This document shows positions 43,243 to 50,775 of a stretch of DNA of 64,000 nt, one piece after another. A program made the position numbers and the translations under genes. Below the pieces are notes generated by a model. It ran no database searches and was not told the origin of the DNA. It was given only the letters and a program-made list of their open reading frames with translations. The stretch is from the NCBI GenBank assembly GCA_032250805.1, contig JAVVEM010000016.1:1-64000 (forward strand), read 5' to 3'. Numbering within the stretch: the first letter of the stretch is position 1; the number at the start of each line of letters is the position of its first letter. This DNA comes from B18-G4 sp032250805. Lineage in GTDB: Bacteria; Bacteroidota; Bacteroidia; Bacteroidales; B18-G4.

Positions 43243-44163
43243 TCAGGTGATCTTTGCGTAACGTTGGATCATTTTTCTTTTTTTGCCGGGATTAAGGGTA
43301 TAAATGAGCCGGAAAACAATACTTCCGAAAGGCGATACAAGATAGATCACTGCAAAGAGATAGGCCCTGAACATCCGCAGCCTCCCTTCGCGTGCGGGAT
43401 CACCGGCCCCACCTTTTCGCAGTACAAATTCCGACCAGGGCCTGAACATCATATACCCGCGTTTTTCTATGGCCAGCAAAACCGGTTTAATGTCAACAGC
43501 TCCCAGGGCAAGCAATTCATTTTGCAATGTATCGAGCTTGTTCTCATCAAAGGATTTTCGGATCTGCCCGCCGAATTTTGAAGCAGCCCTGATCTCTTCC
43601 CTGTCTACTCCTGATTCGGGAAACAGGTGGCCATACAAGCCCTTTCCCTTTTTTTCGCCTTTCAACATCCATCGAACAATAGTAATTACGCTGACCAGGT
43701 TAGGATGACGGTCGGCGAGCACGATATTGCCCACAAGCTTTCCGCCAGGCAAAGCGATGCGCTCTTTTATCCGCTCCTGTGCCATTACCCACATATTCCT
43801 GCAACCCAGGATGGTGATCACCGGCTTTCCGTTCATAACTTTTCGGGCGGCGTTAGTCCGGAGGAATGAACTTACAGGTATGGATGGCGAGAGGTACCAG
43901 GGCTGATAGCCCAGGATGACCAGGTCAAAATCCTCATCGGGATTAAATGAAAAAGGCTGCAGCCTGCAGGGAATTTCCTGCACGGATTCGGGGAATGACT
44001 GGTAAAAGCTCATCCCCTTCCAGGGAAAGGGGAACTCCGGCTCAGGCTTCAGTTCTTCGAACACAAAATCAAAATCATCCTGCAAGGGGGTGATTACGGC
44101 ATCAATGATATTTTTTAACTGCCCGCTTTGTGTATAGTAAACTACCAGCGCTTTTTTTTTCAT
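43243..44163 (-). CDS. darA: DarA-like dialkylresorcinol condensing/aromatising enzyme
   Basis: 306 residues. The N-terminal ~170 residues read as a flavodoxin-like fold (ALVVYYTQSGQLKNII, VILGYQPWYLSPSIPV, VITILGCRNMWVMAQ), the layout seen in DarA proteins of flexirubin and dialkylresorcinol clusters; the C-terminal part ends with membrane-like hydrophobic helices (AYLFAVIYLVSPFGSIVFRL). DarA acts after DarB to close and aromatise the ring. The start overlaps the methyltransferase stop by an ATGA. FMN binding is suggested by fold only. Confidence 0.82.
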   Translation of the reverse strand: MKKKALVVYYTQSGQLKNIIDAVITPLQDDFDFVFEELKPEPEFPFPWKGMSFYQSFPESVQEIPCRLQPFSFNPDEDFDLVILGYQPWYLSPSIPVSSFLRTNAARKVMNGKPVITILGCRNMWVMAQERIKERIALPGGKLVGNIVLADRHPNLVSVITIVRWMLKGEKKGKGLYGHLFPESGVDREEIRAASKFGGQIRKSFDENKLDTLQNELLALGAVDIKPVLLAIEKRGYMMFRPWSEFVLRKGGAGDPAREGRLRMFRAYLFAVIYLVSPFGSIVFRLIYTLNPGKKRKMIQRYAKIT

Positions 44164-45227
44164 CTTTTACACCGTAAAATGGTATGGCTTACGCCAATGT
44201 TTTCGATCATTTCTTCTACATGCATGCCGGCTTGTTCTACCAGCCGGTGAAAATCCTCTGAATGATACATGCGGCTGTTTCCGTTTGCAACACAGGTAAA
44301 ATACAGTGATGTGGCATGCAGGCTATAGGTGGATGCATCAAATCGCTGCTTATCCCAGAAAGTTTCCATGATAAACAACTCTGAATTTTCGTCCATGCTT
44401 TCGCGTGCATTATGTAAAAGCTTCAGGATCTGTTCTTCAGAGAAGCAATCGAGGAACTGGCTCATCCAGATCACATCATTATTCCGGGGATAGGGGATTG
44501 AAAAATCAAGTAAATCGATCGAATGCCCCTTAATGCGGTCCTGAAAATTATGTTCCCTGATATTTTTTTCGGCTTCTTTTATCTGCCCCGGAAGATCAAG
44601 GATGGTGATGTGCACATTGTCGTTATATTCGGCACATTTAATGGCAAATTTTCCGGTATTTCCTCCAACATCGAGGATCCTGCCTACCTTGTTTCTAAAC
44701 ACCAGGGGCAAAACCTCAGGATAGGAAGTATCGGAATAATAATGGTCGAAGCTGAACCAGCTCTTGCGGAAATCATTGGGGAGTTCAGCAAGGGCTGCAT
44801 AAACTGTTTGCCACGAACCAAACTCATGGTGCAAACCGGCGGGTTTTCCTTCTTTGATGGCTTCCTCAAGATGAAAAAATGCTTTGTAGTTCACATCATG
44901 CGAAAAATCCATATTTACACGCGTTAACTTATCGGTATTGACGAAGTGGCCCGTTTTGGTGAGATAAAATTTATCATCCTCTACCCTGAGCATTTCGAGG
45001 CTCAGGCCTGCTTCGAGCAATACCAGCGCTCCATATTCGCTGATACCGGCATATCGGGCAATTTCCTGCAGACTTTTTCCCTCGTTGTGGCCCCCAAGTA
45101 AGTTGAGAATGTTAAAGTTGCGCAGTGCTCTGGCTGCCTGAAACATAATGGGGGCAAAAGCGATCTTTTGTGCGTCACTTTTGGCCTGGAGGGCAGGTTT
45201 TTTATCATTTCCGTAATTTCTTGCCAT
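44160..45227 (-). CDS. O-methyltransferase family protein
   Basis: 355 residues. An N-terminal dimerisation/winged-helix region (LRNFNILNLLGG, YAGISEYGALVLLEAG) precedes a Rossmann SAM-binding domain with ILDVGGNTGKFAIKC, ITILDLPGQI and NDVIWMSQFLDCFSEEQ, the plant-type O-methyltransferase order. It could methylate a ring hydroxyl or related position of the pigment. The substrate is inference. It is followed by darA with a 4-base overlap. Confidence 0.85.
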   Translation of the reverse strand: MARNYGNDKKPALQAKSDAQKIAFAPIMFQAARALRNFNILNLLGGHNEGKSLQEIARYAGISEYGALVLLEAGLSLEMLRVEDDKFYLTKTGHFVNTDKLTRVNMDFSHDVNYKAFFHLEEAIKEGKPAGLHHEFGSWQTVYAALAELPNDFRKSWFSFDHYYSDTSYPEVLPLVFRNKVGRILDVGGNTGKFAIKCAEYNDNVHITILDLPGQIKEAEKNIREHNFQDRIKGHSIDLLDFSIPYPRNNDVIWMSQFLDCFSEEQILKLLHNARESMDENSELFIMETFWDKQRFDASTYSLHATSLYFTCVANGNSRMYHSEDFHRLVEQAGMHVEEMIENIGVSHTILRCKR

Positions 45228-45245
45228 GTGTAGTTTGATTGGTGG

Positions 45246-46139
45246 TTAATCTGCTTCTTTAATCCAGAATTTATGATAATTAAACCATTGCAGGGGATAT
45301 TTTGAAAGAATGTTTTCCATTGTGCAAATATAATCTTTAATTACCGGCAGGAGGTCCTCTCCTTTAACGGAGCGGGCCGGAGTATTTTCATATTTTTTAG
45401 CTGCCGTGGCAAAAAAATGGTAATGGCGCGAGCTTTCCTTCACGGCAAAAACATAGCTTACCGGAGCCTTAAAGCGGGCAGCAAGATAAAAAGGCCCTTC
45501 AGGAAACAAAGCCTCTTCACCCAGCAGGGGATATTGAATGGTTTTTGAACCTTCCACAAACCTGTCGGCATGGATCGCCACCAGCTCTTTATTCTCAAGG
45601 GCATTTTTAATGGCCAGAATATGCGAGAGATCGTCTTTTATGGGGATGACATGGAGATTTTTTTCTACCATTACTTCTTCCAGGTAATTTTTTATCTTTT
45701 GATGCTCCTCATCATACATCACAATGTTGAAGCGTTTATTTACCCTGTAAAGGAAATTGCCGGCAATCTCCCAGCTTCCGATATGCGCACTCAACAGCAA
45801 GCCACCTTCATCCATGTTCAGAAGATGCTCTTCACCGTCCCAATGATAGGTAAAGTGTTTTCCCATGCCCGACATTACGGCGACTTTATCTATCAGCACC
45901 TGTCCGAGCAAAAAGTAATTGCGGTATATGCTGATGCGCGTCTTCCATTTTCCATAAGCCAGGATATTACGGAAATAGTATCTTATGTGCCGGTTCGACT
46001 TACGTGAAAAGATAAAGTAATACAATGCCACAAACCGTAGAAGCAAATATGCAGGCCTCAGGCCAAAAGTTTTAAGAATGTTAACGAAGATCCGGTAGCC
46101 GGCAAGTCCGCCCCGGGTTTTACCTTCCCAGGTTGACAT
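45246..46139 (-). CDS. LpxL/HtrB-like lysophospholipid acyltransferase
   Basis: 297 residues. A membrane-associated start (LLLRFVALYYFIFSR) is followed by the LPLAT motif SAHIGSWEIAG (His-x4-Glu), the AIHADRFVEGSK segment and LFPEGPFYLAARFKAPV. Homologues add secondary acyl chains to lipid A; cluster versions in aryl polyene loci probably acylate the pigment or its lipid anchor. It lies 6 bases from the upstream ACP gene, which could be its acyl donor. Confidence 0.85.
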   Translation of the reverse strand: MSTWEGKTRGGLAGYRIFVNILKTFGLRPAYLLLRFVALYYFIFSRKSNRHIRYYFRNILAYGKWKTRISIYRNYFLLGQVLIDKVAVMSGMGKHFTYHWDGEEHLLNMDEGGLLLSAHIGSWEIAGNFLYRVNKRFNIVMYDEEHQKIKNYLEEVMVEKNLHVIPIKDDLSHILAIKNALENKELVAIHADRFVEGSKTIQYPLLGEEALFPEGPFYLAARFKAPVSYVFAVKESSRHYHFFATAAKKYENTPARSVKGEDLLPVIKDYICTMENILSKYPLQWFNYHKFWIKEAD

Positions 46140-46145
46140 TGGAAA

Positions 46146-46391
46146 TTATTTATTTGTTTGGCGTTGATAAATCAGTTCATGGAATTGCCCGAGAGTACGC
46201 ACATTTACCATGTCTTCGCCTTTTAATTTGAAGCCAAATTCTTTTTCAATGATCACAACAATATCAACAAAATCGAGGCTGTCGATACCGATATCGCTCC
46301 AGCTTGCATCGTCATGAATAAGTGCTGCATCGATTTCAAACTCATCAATAAGGAACCCGTTTATAATGTCAACGACTTCTTTTTTATCCAT
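46146..46391 (-). CDS. Acyl carrier protein
   Basis: 81 residues with the phosphopantetheine Ser at residue 38 in GIDSLDFVDIV. It is more acidic and diverged relative to the other ACP in the cluster. Its place between the FabB-like KS and the LpxL-like acyltransferase suggests it carries chains during early polyene building or donates to acyltransfer. Confidence 0.93.
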   Translation of the reverse strand: MDKKEVVDIINGFLIDEFEIDAALIHDDASWSDIGIDSLDFVDIVVIIEKEFGFKLKGEDMVNVRTLGQFHELIYQRQTNK

Positions 46392-46441
46392 AGCAGTTTT
46401 AATTATAGCTGTATAACTCAGGGTGTAAAAGTATGAATATT

Positions 46442-47662
46442 TTACATTACTTTTTTAATGATCAGCGACGAATTTGTGCCACCGAATCCAAAGGCATTGG
46501 AAAGGAACATATTAAAGCTTTGCGACATTGTTTTGGAATTAATGTTAAGCTTTGCCGAATGTTCATCAGGATTTTCAAAGTTAATGTTGGGGGCAATAAA
46601 ATTATTGTGCATCATCAGCAGTGAATATACCACTTCGCTGGCTCCACCCATCCACATTTCATGCCCGGTCATTGATTTTGTTGAATTGATCACAGGTTTT
46701 GCGTCGCCAAAAACTTCGTAGATTGCCTGGGCTTCTTTGGCGTCGCCCACCGGTGTTGAAGTAGCATGTGCATTGATATATTCGATTTCTGCGGCCTTCA
46801 CTCCTGCATCTTTCAGCGCCATTTTGAGCGATTTTACGGGACCTTCGAGGTTGGGCACGGAAATATGGTCGCCATTTGAAGAAAATCCATATCCAATAAC
46901 TTCGCCCAGTATGTGGGCGCCTCTTTTTTGGGCACTTTCATAACTTTCGAGGATGATGGTTGCTCCGCCGCCACTGGGAACCAGGCCATCGCGATCACGG
47001 TCGAAGGGCCTGCTGGCTTTTTGCGGTTCATTTTCACGCACCGAAAAAGCACCCAATCCGTCGAAGCTGACCATCGATTCAGGGTTTATTTCCTGCGCTC
47101 CGCCGGTGATCACACATTCCTGCATGCCGTGCCGTATGAGAAAATAGCCCATACCTAAAGCATGCGATCCGCTGGCACAGGCTCCGCTTAGGGTAAAGTT
47201 TATGCCTTTCAGCTTGAAGATCACCGAAAGGTTCATGCTGATGGTAGAGTTCATGGATTGGAATATCGATCCCGAGCCCAGCATAGTCGTATCCTTTTTT
47301 TCCCTCATCATGTCTATAGCCTCAATAACGGGAACCGAGGAGCTGTCGTTTCCATATATAATCCCTGCTTCTGATTTTTCAAGGTAATCCTGATCAATCC
47401 CTGCATTCTTCAATGCTTCGAGGGTGGCGATATAGGCATATTTTCCCTGCTCGGCGAGTCCGACACGCGAACGCCTGTCGAGCAGCCCCTTCAGATCAGG
47501 ACTTTGTATATAGCCTGTTAAGCCTGAACGGTATCCCAATTCTTTGCGCCCTTCATCAAATTTAATTCCTGATCTTCCGTGATAAAGCGCGTCACGGACC
47601 TCATCAAGGTTTGTTCCAATGGTAGAATATATGCCCATTCCGGTAATTACGACACGTTTCAT
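46442..47662 (-). CDS. Beta-ketoacyl-ACP synthase, FabB/FabF-like, active residues intact
   Basis: 406 residues: Cys about residue 162 in SGACASGSHALG, histidines in NAHATSTPVGD and MTGHEMWMGGASE, and C-terminal NAFGFGGTNSS. It is closest in style to FabB/KAS I enzymes. In the cluster it may start the polyene on coumaroyl-ACP or extend the dialkylresorcinol chain. The FabG-like reductase is encoded directly upstream and the ACP directly downstream. A promoter-like box lies 28 bases ahead of the start. Confidence 0.9.
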   Translation of the reverse strand: MKRVVITGMGIYSTIGTNLDEVRDALYHGRSGIKFDEGRKELGYRSGLTGYIQSPDLKGLLDRRSRVGLAEQGKYAYIATLEALKNAGIDQDYLEKSEAGIIYGNDSSSVPVIEAIDMMREKKDTTMLGSGSIFQSMNSTISMNLSVIFKLKGINFTLSGACASGSHALGMGYFLIRHGMQECVITGGAQEINPESMVSFDGLGAFSVRENEPQKASRPFDRDRDGLVPSGGGATIILESYESAQKRGAHILGEVIGYGFSSNGDHISVPNLEGPVKSLKMALKDAGVKAAEIEYINAHATSTPVGDAKEAQAIYEVFGDAKPVINSTKSMTGHEMWMGGASEVVYSLLMMHNNFIAPNINFENPDEHSAKLNINSKTMSQSFNMFLSNAFGFGGTNSSLIIKKVM

Positions 47663-47690
47663 ATGCGTATAAGGTATTTTACAAATACTG

Positions 47691-47698
47691 CAAAAATA
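47691..47698 (-). promoter_or_regulatory. Promoter-like -7 element before the FabB-like KS gene
   Basis: Minus-strand TATTTTTG, matching TAnnTTTG, in the 67-base gap between the reductase and KS genes. The region is A/T-rich, so a chance match is possible. Confidence 0.3.
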
Positions 47699-47729
47699 AA
47701 ATTAATTATGGAAATAAAATAAGTCCTGA

Positions 47730-48461
47730 TCAGCTGCTGATGCCTCCATTTACCGAGATCACCTGTCCGGTGATGTACGATGCTTTTTCTGAGGCCAGAA
47801 AAGCCACGGCTGCAGCCACTTCTACGGGCAGTCCGAAACGCCCGGCAGGGATAAGGCTTTTGTATTGTTTTTCATCGAGATCGGCGGTCATGTCAGACCT
47901 GATAAAGCCGGGTGCAACAGCATTTACAGTGATCTTTTTTCGCGCCAGCTCTTTGGCAAGCGCTTTTGTTGCTCCTATTGCTCCGGCCTTGGCAGCACTG
48001 TAATTGGTCTGCCCAGGCATGCCGTCAATCCCCGACAGGGACACAACATTGATGATACGCCCGAACTTATTCACGATCATATCCTGTATGAGTGGCCGCG
48101 TAACATAGTAAAAGCTGTTTAAATTCGTATCGATCACCGACGACCACTCTTCATCTTCCATCCACACCATAAGGTTGTCCTTCCTGATCCCGGCATTGTT
48201 TACCAGCACCTTGATATATCCTTCGTCTTTATGCTGCTGCTGCCATTTTTCAATGGATGCTTTTACTTGTTTAGCATCAGAAACATCAAAGGGTAGCAGT
48301 TCGGCACTCCCACCCTCAGCCTGGATCTCAGCCAGGGTTTCGTTTGCAGCATCCTTATTTGTGTGATAATTGATCAGTATGTGATATCCCATCTCAGCAA
48401 GGCTTTTGCAAATAGCCCTGCCAATGCCTCGCGAACCACCTGTAACAATTGCAAATTCCAT
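47730..48461 (-). CDS. 3-oxoacyl-ACP reductase (FabG-like SDR)
   Basis: 243 residues of classical SDR type: TGGSRGIGRAI nucleotide motif, NNAGIRKDN, Ser in VVSLSGIDG, and the YSAAKAG active site with Tyr-x3-Lys. It reduces ACP-bound 3-ketoacyl chains to 3-hydroxyacyl with NADPH before dehydration, the only ketoreductase seen in the cluster. It abuts the ammonia-lyase gene without a gap and is therefore the second gene of the operon. Confidence 0.93.
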   Translation of the reverse strand: MEFAIVTGGSRGIGRAICKSLAEMGYHILINYHTNKDAANETLAEIQAEGGSAELLPFDVSDAKQVKASIEKWQQQHKDEGYIKVLVNNAGIRKDNLMVWMEDEEWSSVIDTNLNSFYYVTRPLIQDMIVNKFGRIINVVSLSGIDGMPGQTNYSAAKAGAIGATKALAKELARKKITVNAVAPGFIRSDMTADLDEKQYKSLIPAGRFGLPVEVAAAVAFLASEKASYITGQVISVNGGISS

Positions 48462-50015
48462 TTAGCTGTCTTTAAGTTTCAATTCAGTATCATTGGATTT
48501 TATAAACTTGATCACTCTTCTGATCTCATTGTATTTGGGGCTGTCTTCCTTAAATGCAGGAACGATCTTTCTGAGGGTTGAATAAACGGCGTGATTGGCC
48601 GGCGATAATTTTTCGGCATAATTCAGGCAGTCAACAGCCTGCAGAAGAGCAATAAGCTCTATAGCCAGAACTTCGAAAGTGTTATCGATCACTTTCATGG
48701 CCATGAGTGCCGAATTGGTTCCCATGCTTACGATATCCTGGTTGTCGTTGTTTGTGGGTATGCTGTGAACATACATGGGGTTTGATAGGGCCTGGTTTTC
48801 GGCAACCGTTGATGTGGCAGTGAACTGTACCCCTTGCATACCCAGGTTAAGGCCGAGTGTGCCCATGTTCACGAAGGGAGGCAGGTTGTTGTTCAGCTTT
48901 TCGTTCATCAGAAAGTTGAGTTGCCTTTCTGAAAGCATCGAAAGCCGGGTAATGGCAATTTTTAGTTTGTCCATTTCAAGGGAAACATAATCGCCGTGAA
49001 AATTTCCGCCATGGTTCACAGTTTTTTCACGGTAATCGATCACCGGATTATCATTTACAGAATTGATCTCATTCAGGACAACTTTTTCGGCATGGTCGAT
49101 GGTATCGATCACCGGGCCGAGGATCTGTGTTATACACCGCAGCGAATAGTATTCCTGGATTTTTCGTGTAAATACTCTTTCATTGTTCCCATTCCCGTTA
49201 TAAAGATGGTCGGCCCGTTTCCGAATGAGTTTACTCCCTTCAAGAAGTTTTTGCATACGGGTGGTAATGATGTTCTGCCCCTCATGAAGTTTTACCTTGT
49301 TCAGTGCATATGAATAATGATCGTCGTAAGTCTCAACCACCTCATTGATCATGGCCGAAGCCAGCAGAGCCCAGTCGATCAGCTTACGGGCCTTGATCAC
49401 ATTGAGGATGCCGATGCCCGACATGCATGAGGTTCCATTGACCAGCGCAAGGCCCTCACGGATATATACCTTTGCCGGCGTCAGGCCGGTTGCTTCAAAT
49501 ACTGCGGAGGCCTGATGGGTATAATTTTTATAAAAAATTTCGCCTTCGCCAATAAGGCAAAGGGCCAGATGTGCAAGCTGCACGAGGTCGCCACTGGCTC
49601 CGACACCGCCGTGTTCGGGAATGACAGGAATGATCATCTTATTGATGAATTCCTTCAGGAGAATGGGGATGTGCGGATGAATGCCTGAATAAGCCTGCAT
49701 GAAATTGTTCAGGCGGGCAACCATCAGTGCCCTTACAGCGCGATTCGAAATATTATTGCCCGATCCCGCGGCATGGCTGCGGATAAGGTTATACTGAAGC
49801 TTAACCTGGTCAGCATCATCAACCTTATACTGGGCCATCGGACCCAAACCGGTATTGATACCGTAAATGATCTTGTCTTTGGCAAAACTTTCAAGGAAAG
49901 CATAACTGTTTTCTACCTCAGCAAATGCTTTTTTATCGAGTTCCACCTGTTCTCCCCCGAAAAGGATCTTATAAAAGTCGGCACCATTCAGGTTCCTTCC
50001 ACCAACAATAACCAT
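48462..50015 (-). CDS. Aromatic amino acid ammonia-lyase, probable tyrosine ammonia-lyase
   Basis: 517 residues of the HAL/PAL/TAL family. The MIO prosthetic group forms from Ala140-Ser141-Gly142 in GGVGASGDLVQLAHL. From memory its sequence closely follows the tyrosine ammonia-lyase of Flavobacterium johnsoniae: TGLGPMAQYKV, QYNLIRSHAAGSG, HGGNFHGDYVSLEMDKLK and NNDNQDIVSMGTNSA. It would deaminate tyrosine to 4-coumarate, the aryl starter. It is the first gene of the 30-gene operon, with a Bacteroidetes promoter box about 60 bases upstream. Histidine specificity cannot be ruled out by sequence alone, but the cluster context favours tyrosine. Confidence 0.9.
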   Translation of the reverse strand: MVIVGGRNLNGADFYKILFGGEQVELDKKAFAEVENSYAFLESFAKDKIIYGINTGLGPMAQYKVDDADQVKLQYNLIRSHAAGSGNNISNRAVRALMVARLNNFMQAYSGIHPHIPILLKEFINKMIIPVIPEHGGVGASGDLVQLAHLALCLIGEGEIFYKNYTHQASAVFEATGLTPAKVYIREGLALVNGTSCMSGIGILNVIKARKLIDWALLASAMINEVVETYDDHYSYALNKVKLHEGQNIITTRMQKLLEGSKLIRKRADHLYNGNGNNERVFTRKIQEYYSLRCITQILGPVIDTIDHAEKVVLNEINSVNDNPVIDYREKTVNHGGNFHGDYVSLEMDKLKIAITRLSMLSERQLNFLMNEKLNNNLPPFVNMGTLGLNLGMQGVQFTATSTVAENQALSNPMYVHSIPTNNDNQDIVSMGTNSALMAMKVIDNTFEVLAIELIALLQAVDCLNYAEKLSPANHAVYSTLRKIVPAFKEDSPKYNEIRRVIKFIKSNDTELKLKDS

Positions 50016-50035
50016 CTGAAATAATTATTTTGTTT

Positions 50036-50053
50036 TGATAAGCTTACTTATCA
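50036..50053 (-). promoter_or_regulatory. Stem-loop in the 5' leader of the pigment operon
   Basis: TGATAAG (50036-50042) pairs with CTTATCA (50047-50053) around a 4-base loop, between the probable transcription start and the ammonia-lyase ATG at 50015. It may influence mRNA stability or translation; no function is proven. Confidence 0.3.
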
Positions 50054-50075
50054 GTTAACAATTGAAATAAAAGCG

Positions 50076-50083
50076 CAAAGTTA
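50076..50083 (-). promoter_or_regulatory. Probable main promoter -7 element of the pigment operon
   Basis: Minus-strand TAACTTTG matches TAnnTTTG exactly, about 60 bases upstream of the ammonia-lyase ATG in the divergent gap with the msrB gene. No convincing -33 TTG at 19-21 bases is visible; a TTG occurs only 10 bases ahead. Weak -33 may mean dependence on an activator, which is inference. Confidence 0.5.
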
Positions 50084-50166
50084 GTGATTTTTACAACGCT
50101 TATGCTGAGTAGTTGTTCAGGGATTACCGCAAAACAAAACTATCTGCCAGATGTTAATACTATGAA

Positions 50167-50688
50167 ATGCACATGCGAAGAAATAAAATATTAAAGGGAA
50201 TTTTTCTTATTGCCCTGTTTCCGGGAAGCCTCATGATCTCTTCCTGTGGGAATTCCCAGGATTTAAACACAACAGAAGAAATGACATATCCAAAGGCAAA
50301 ACCTGACAAGGAATGGAAAGAAATATTAACTCCCTTCCAATACCAGGTGTTAAGGGAAAGTGCCACTGAGAGGGCCTTTACAGGTGAATATTATGACACC
50401 AAAGACACAGGTACTTATTATTGTGCCGCTTGCGACGAATTGCTTTTCCGGTCCGACACCAAGTTTGACTCGGGCTGCGGATGGCCTAGCTTTTTCGAAC
50501 CGCATACCGAAAAAAGCCTGGTATTTATAGAAGACAATTCGTATGGAATGCGCCGCACCGAAGTAGTTTGCGGAGGTTGCGGGGGTCACCTCGGACATGT
50601 TTTCAACGACGGTCCCCCGCCAACGGGTTTGCGTTATTGCATCAATTCGGCTTCGCTACGCTTTGAGAAAGATACGGTAAACCATTAG
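50167..50688 (+). CDS. msrB: Peptide-methionine (R)-S-oxide reductase MsrB, lipoprotein form
   Basis: 173 residues. A lipoprotein signal ends at SLMISSC (lipobox Cys about residue 27), so it acts in the periplasm or on the membrane surface. The catalytic domain has the zinc Cys pairs CAACDE and CGGCGGHLGH, GCGWPSF and the active-site Cys158 in RYCINSASLRF. It repairs methionine-R-sulfoxide in exported proteins. An alternative ATG lies at 50173. It is divergent from the pigment operon and sits 87 bases before the CtpA-like gene. Confidence 0.93.
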   Translation: MHMRRNKILKGIFLIALFPGSLMISSCGNSQDLNTTEEMTYPKAKPDKEWKEILTPFQYQVLRESATERAFTGEYYDTKDTGTYYCAACDELLFRSDTKFDSGCGWPSFFEPHTEKSLVFIEDNSYGMRRTEVVCGGCGGHLGHVFNDGPPPTGLRYCINSASLRFEKDTVNH

Positions 50689-50712
50689 CCGAAACATTCC
50701 ATTTGCAGCTTA

Positions 50713-50746
50713 TTTGTGCAGAGTGTATACGGATTTTGTAGTTTTG
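50713..50746 (+). promoter_or_regulatory. Promoter of the CtpA-like protease gene
   Basis: TTTG (50713-50716) and TAGTTTTG (50739-50746) separated by 22 bases, matching the Bacteroidetes -33/-7 pattern. It precedes the ATG at 50776 by 29 bases and shows that a start at 50716 would lie inside the promoter. Confidence 0.5.
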
Positions 50747-50775
50747 TAAAAGCTTTTTTAATTATTCCACATAAC

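Larger units (their letters stand above)
20153..50015 (-). other. Flexirubin-type (aryl polyene plus dialkylresorcinol) biosynthetic gene cluster
   Basis: Thirty genes on one strand with gaps mostly under 80 bases and many ATGA-type overlaps. The set combines a tyrosine ammonia-lyase, a PaaK-like ligase, two ACPs, type II ketosynthases, a chain-length-factor-like protein, a ketoreductase and two hotdog dehydratases (aryl polyene logic) with DarA- and DarB-like enzymes (dialkylresorcinol logic). Flexirubins are esters of a (hydroxyphenyl)polyene acid with a 2,5-dialkylresorcinol, so this combination points to that product class. Transport and envelope genes (MMPL fusion, ABC pair, LolA, lipoprotein) fit deposition in the outer membrane. 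No thioesterase or phosphopantetheinyl transferase gene is recognised in the cluster. Confidence 0.88.

Noticed and set aside
46442..48461. KS, ACP and FabG-like genes as a housekeeping fatty-acid operon
   Set aside because: They are flanked directly by an ammonia-lyase, DarA/DarB-like and tailoring genes on the same strand, and the housekeeping plsX-fabH operon lies elsewhere in the window.
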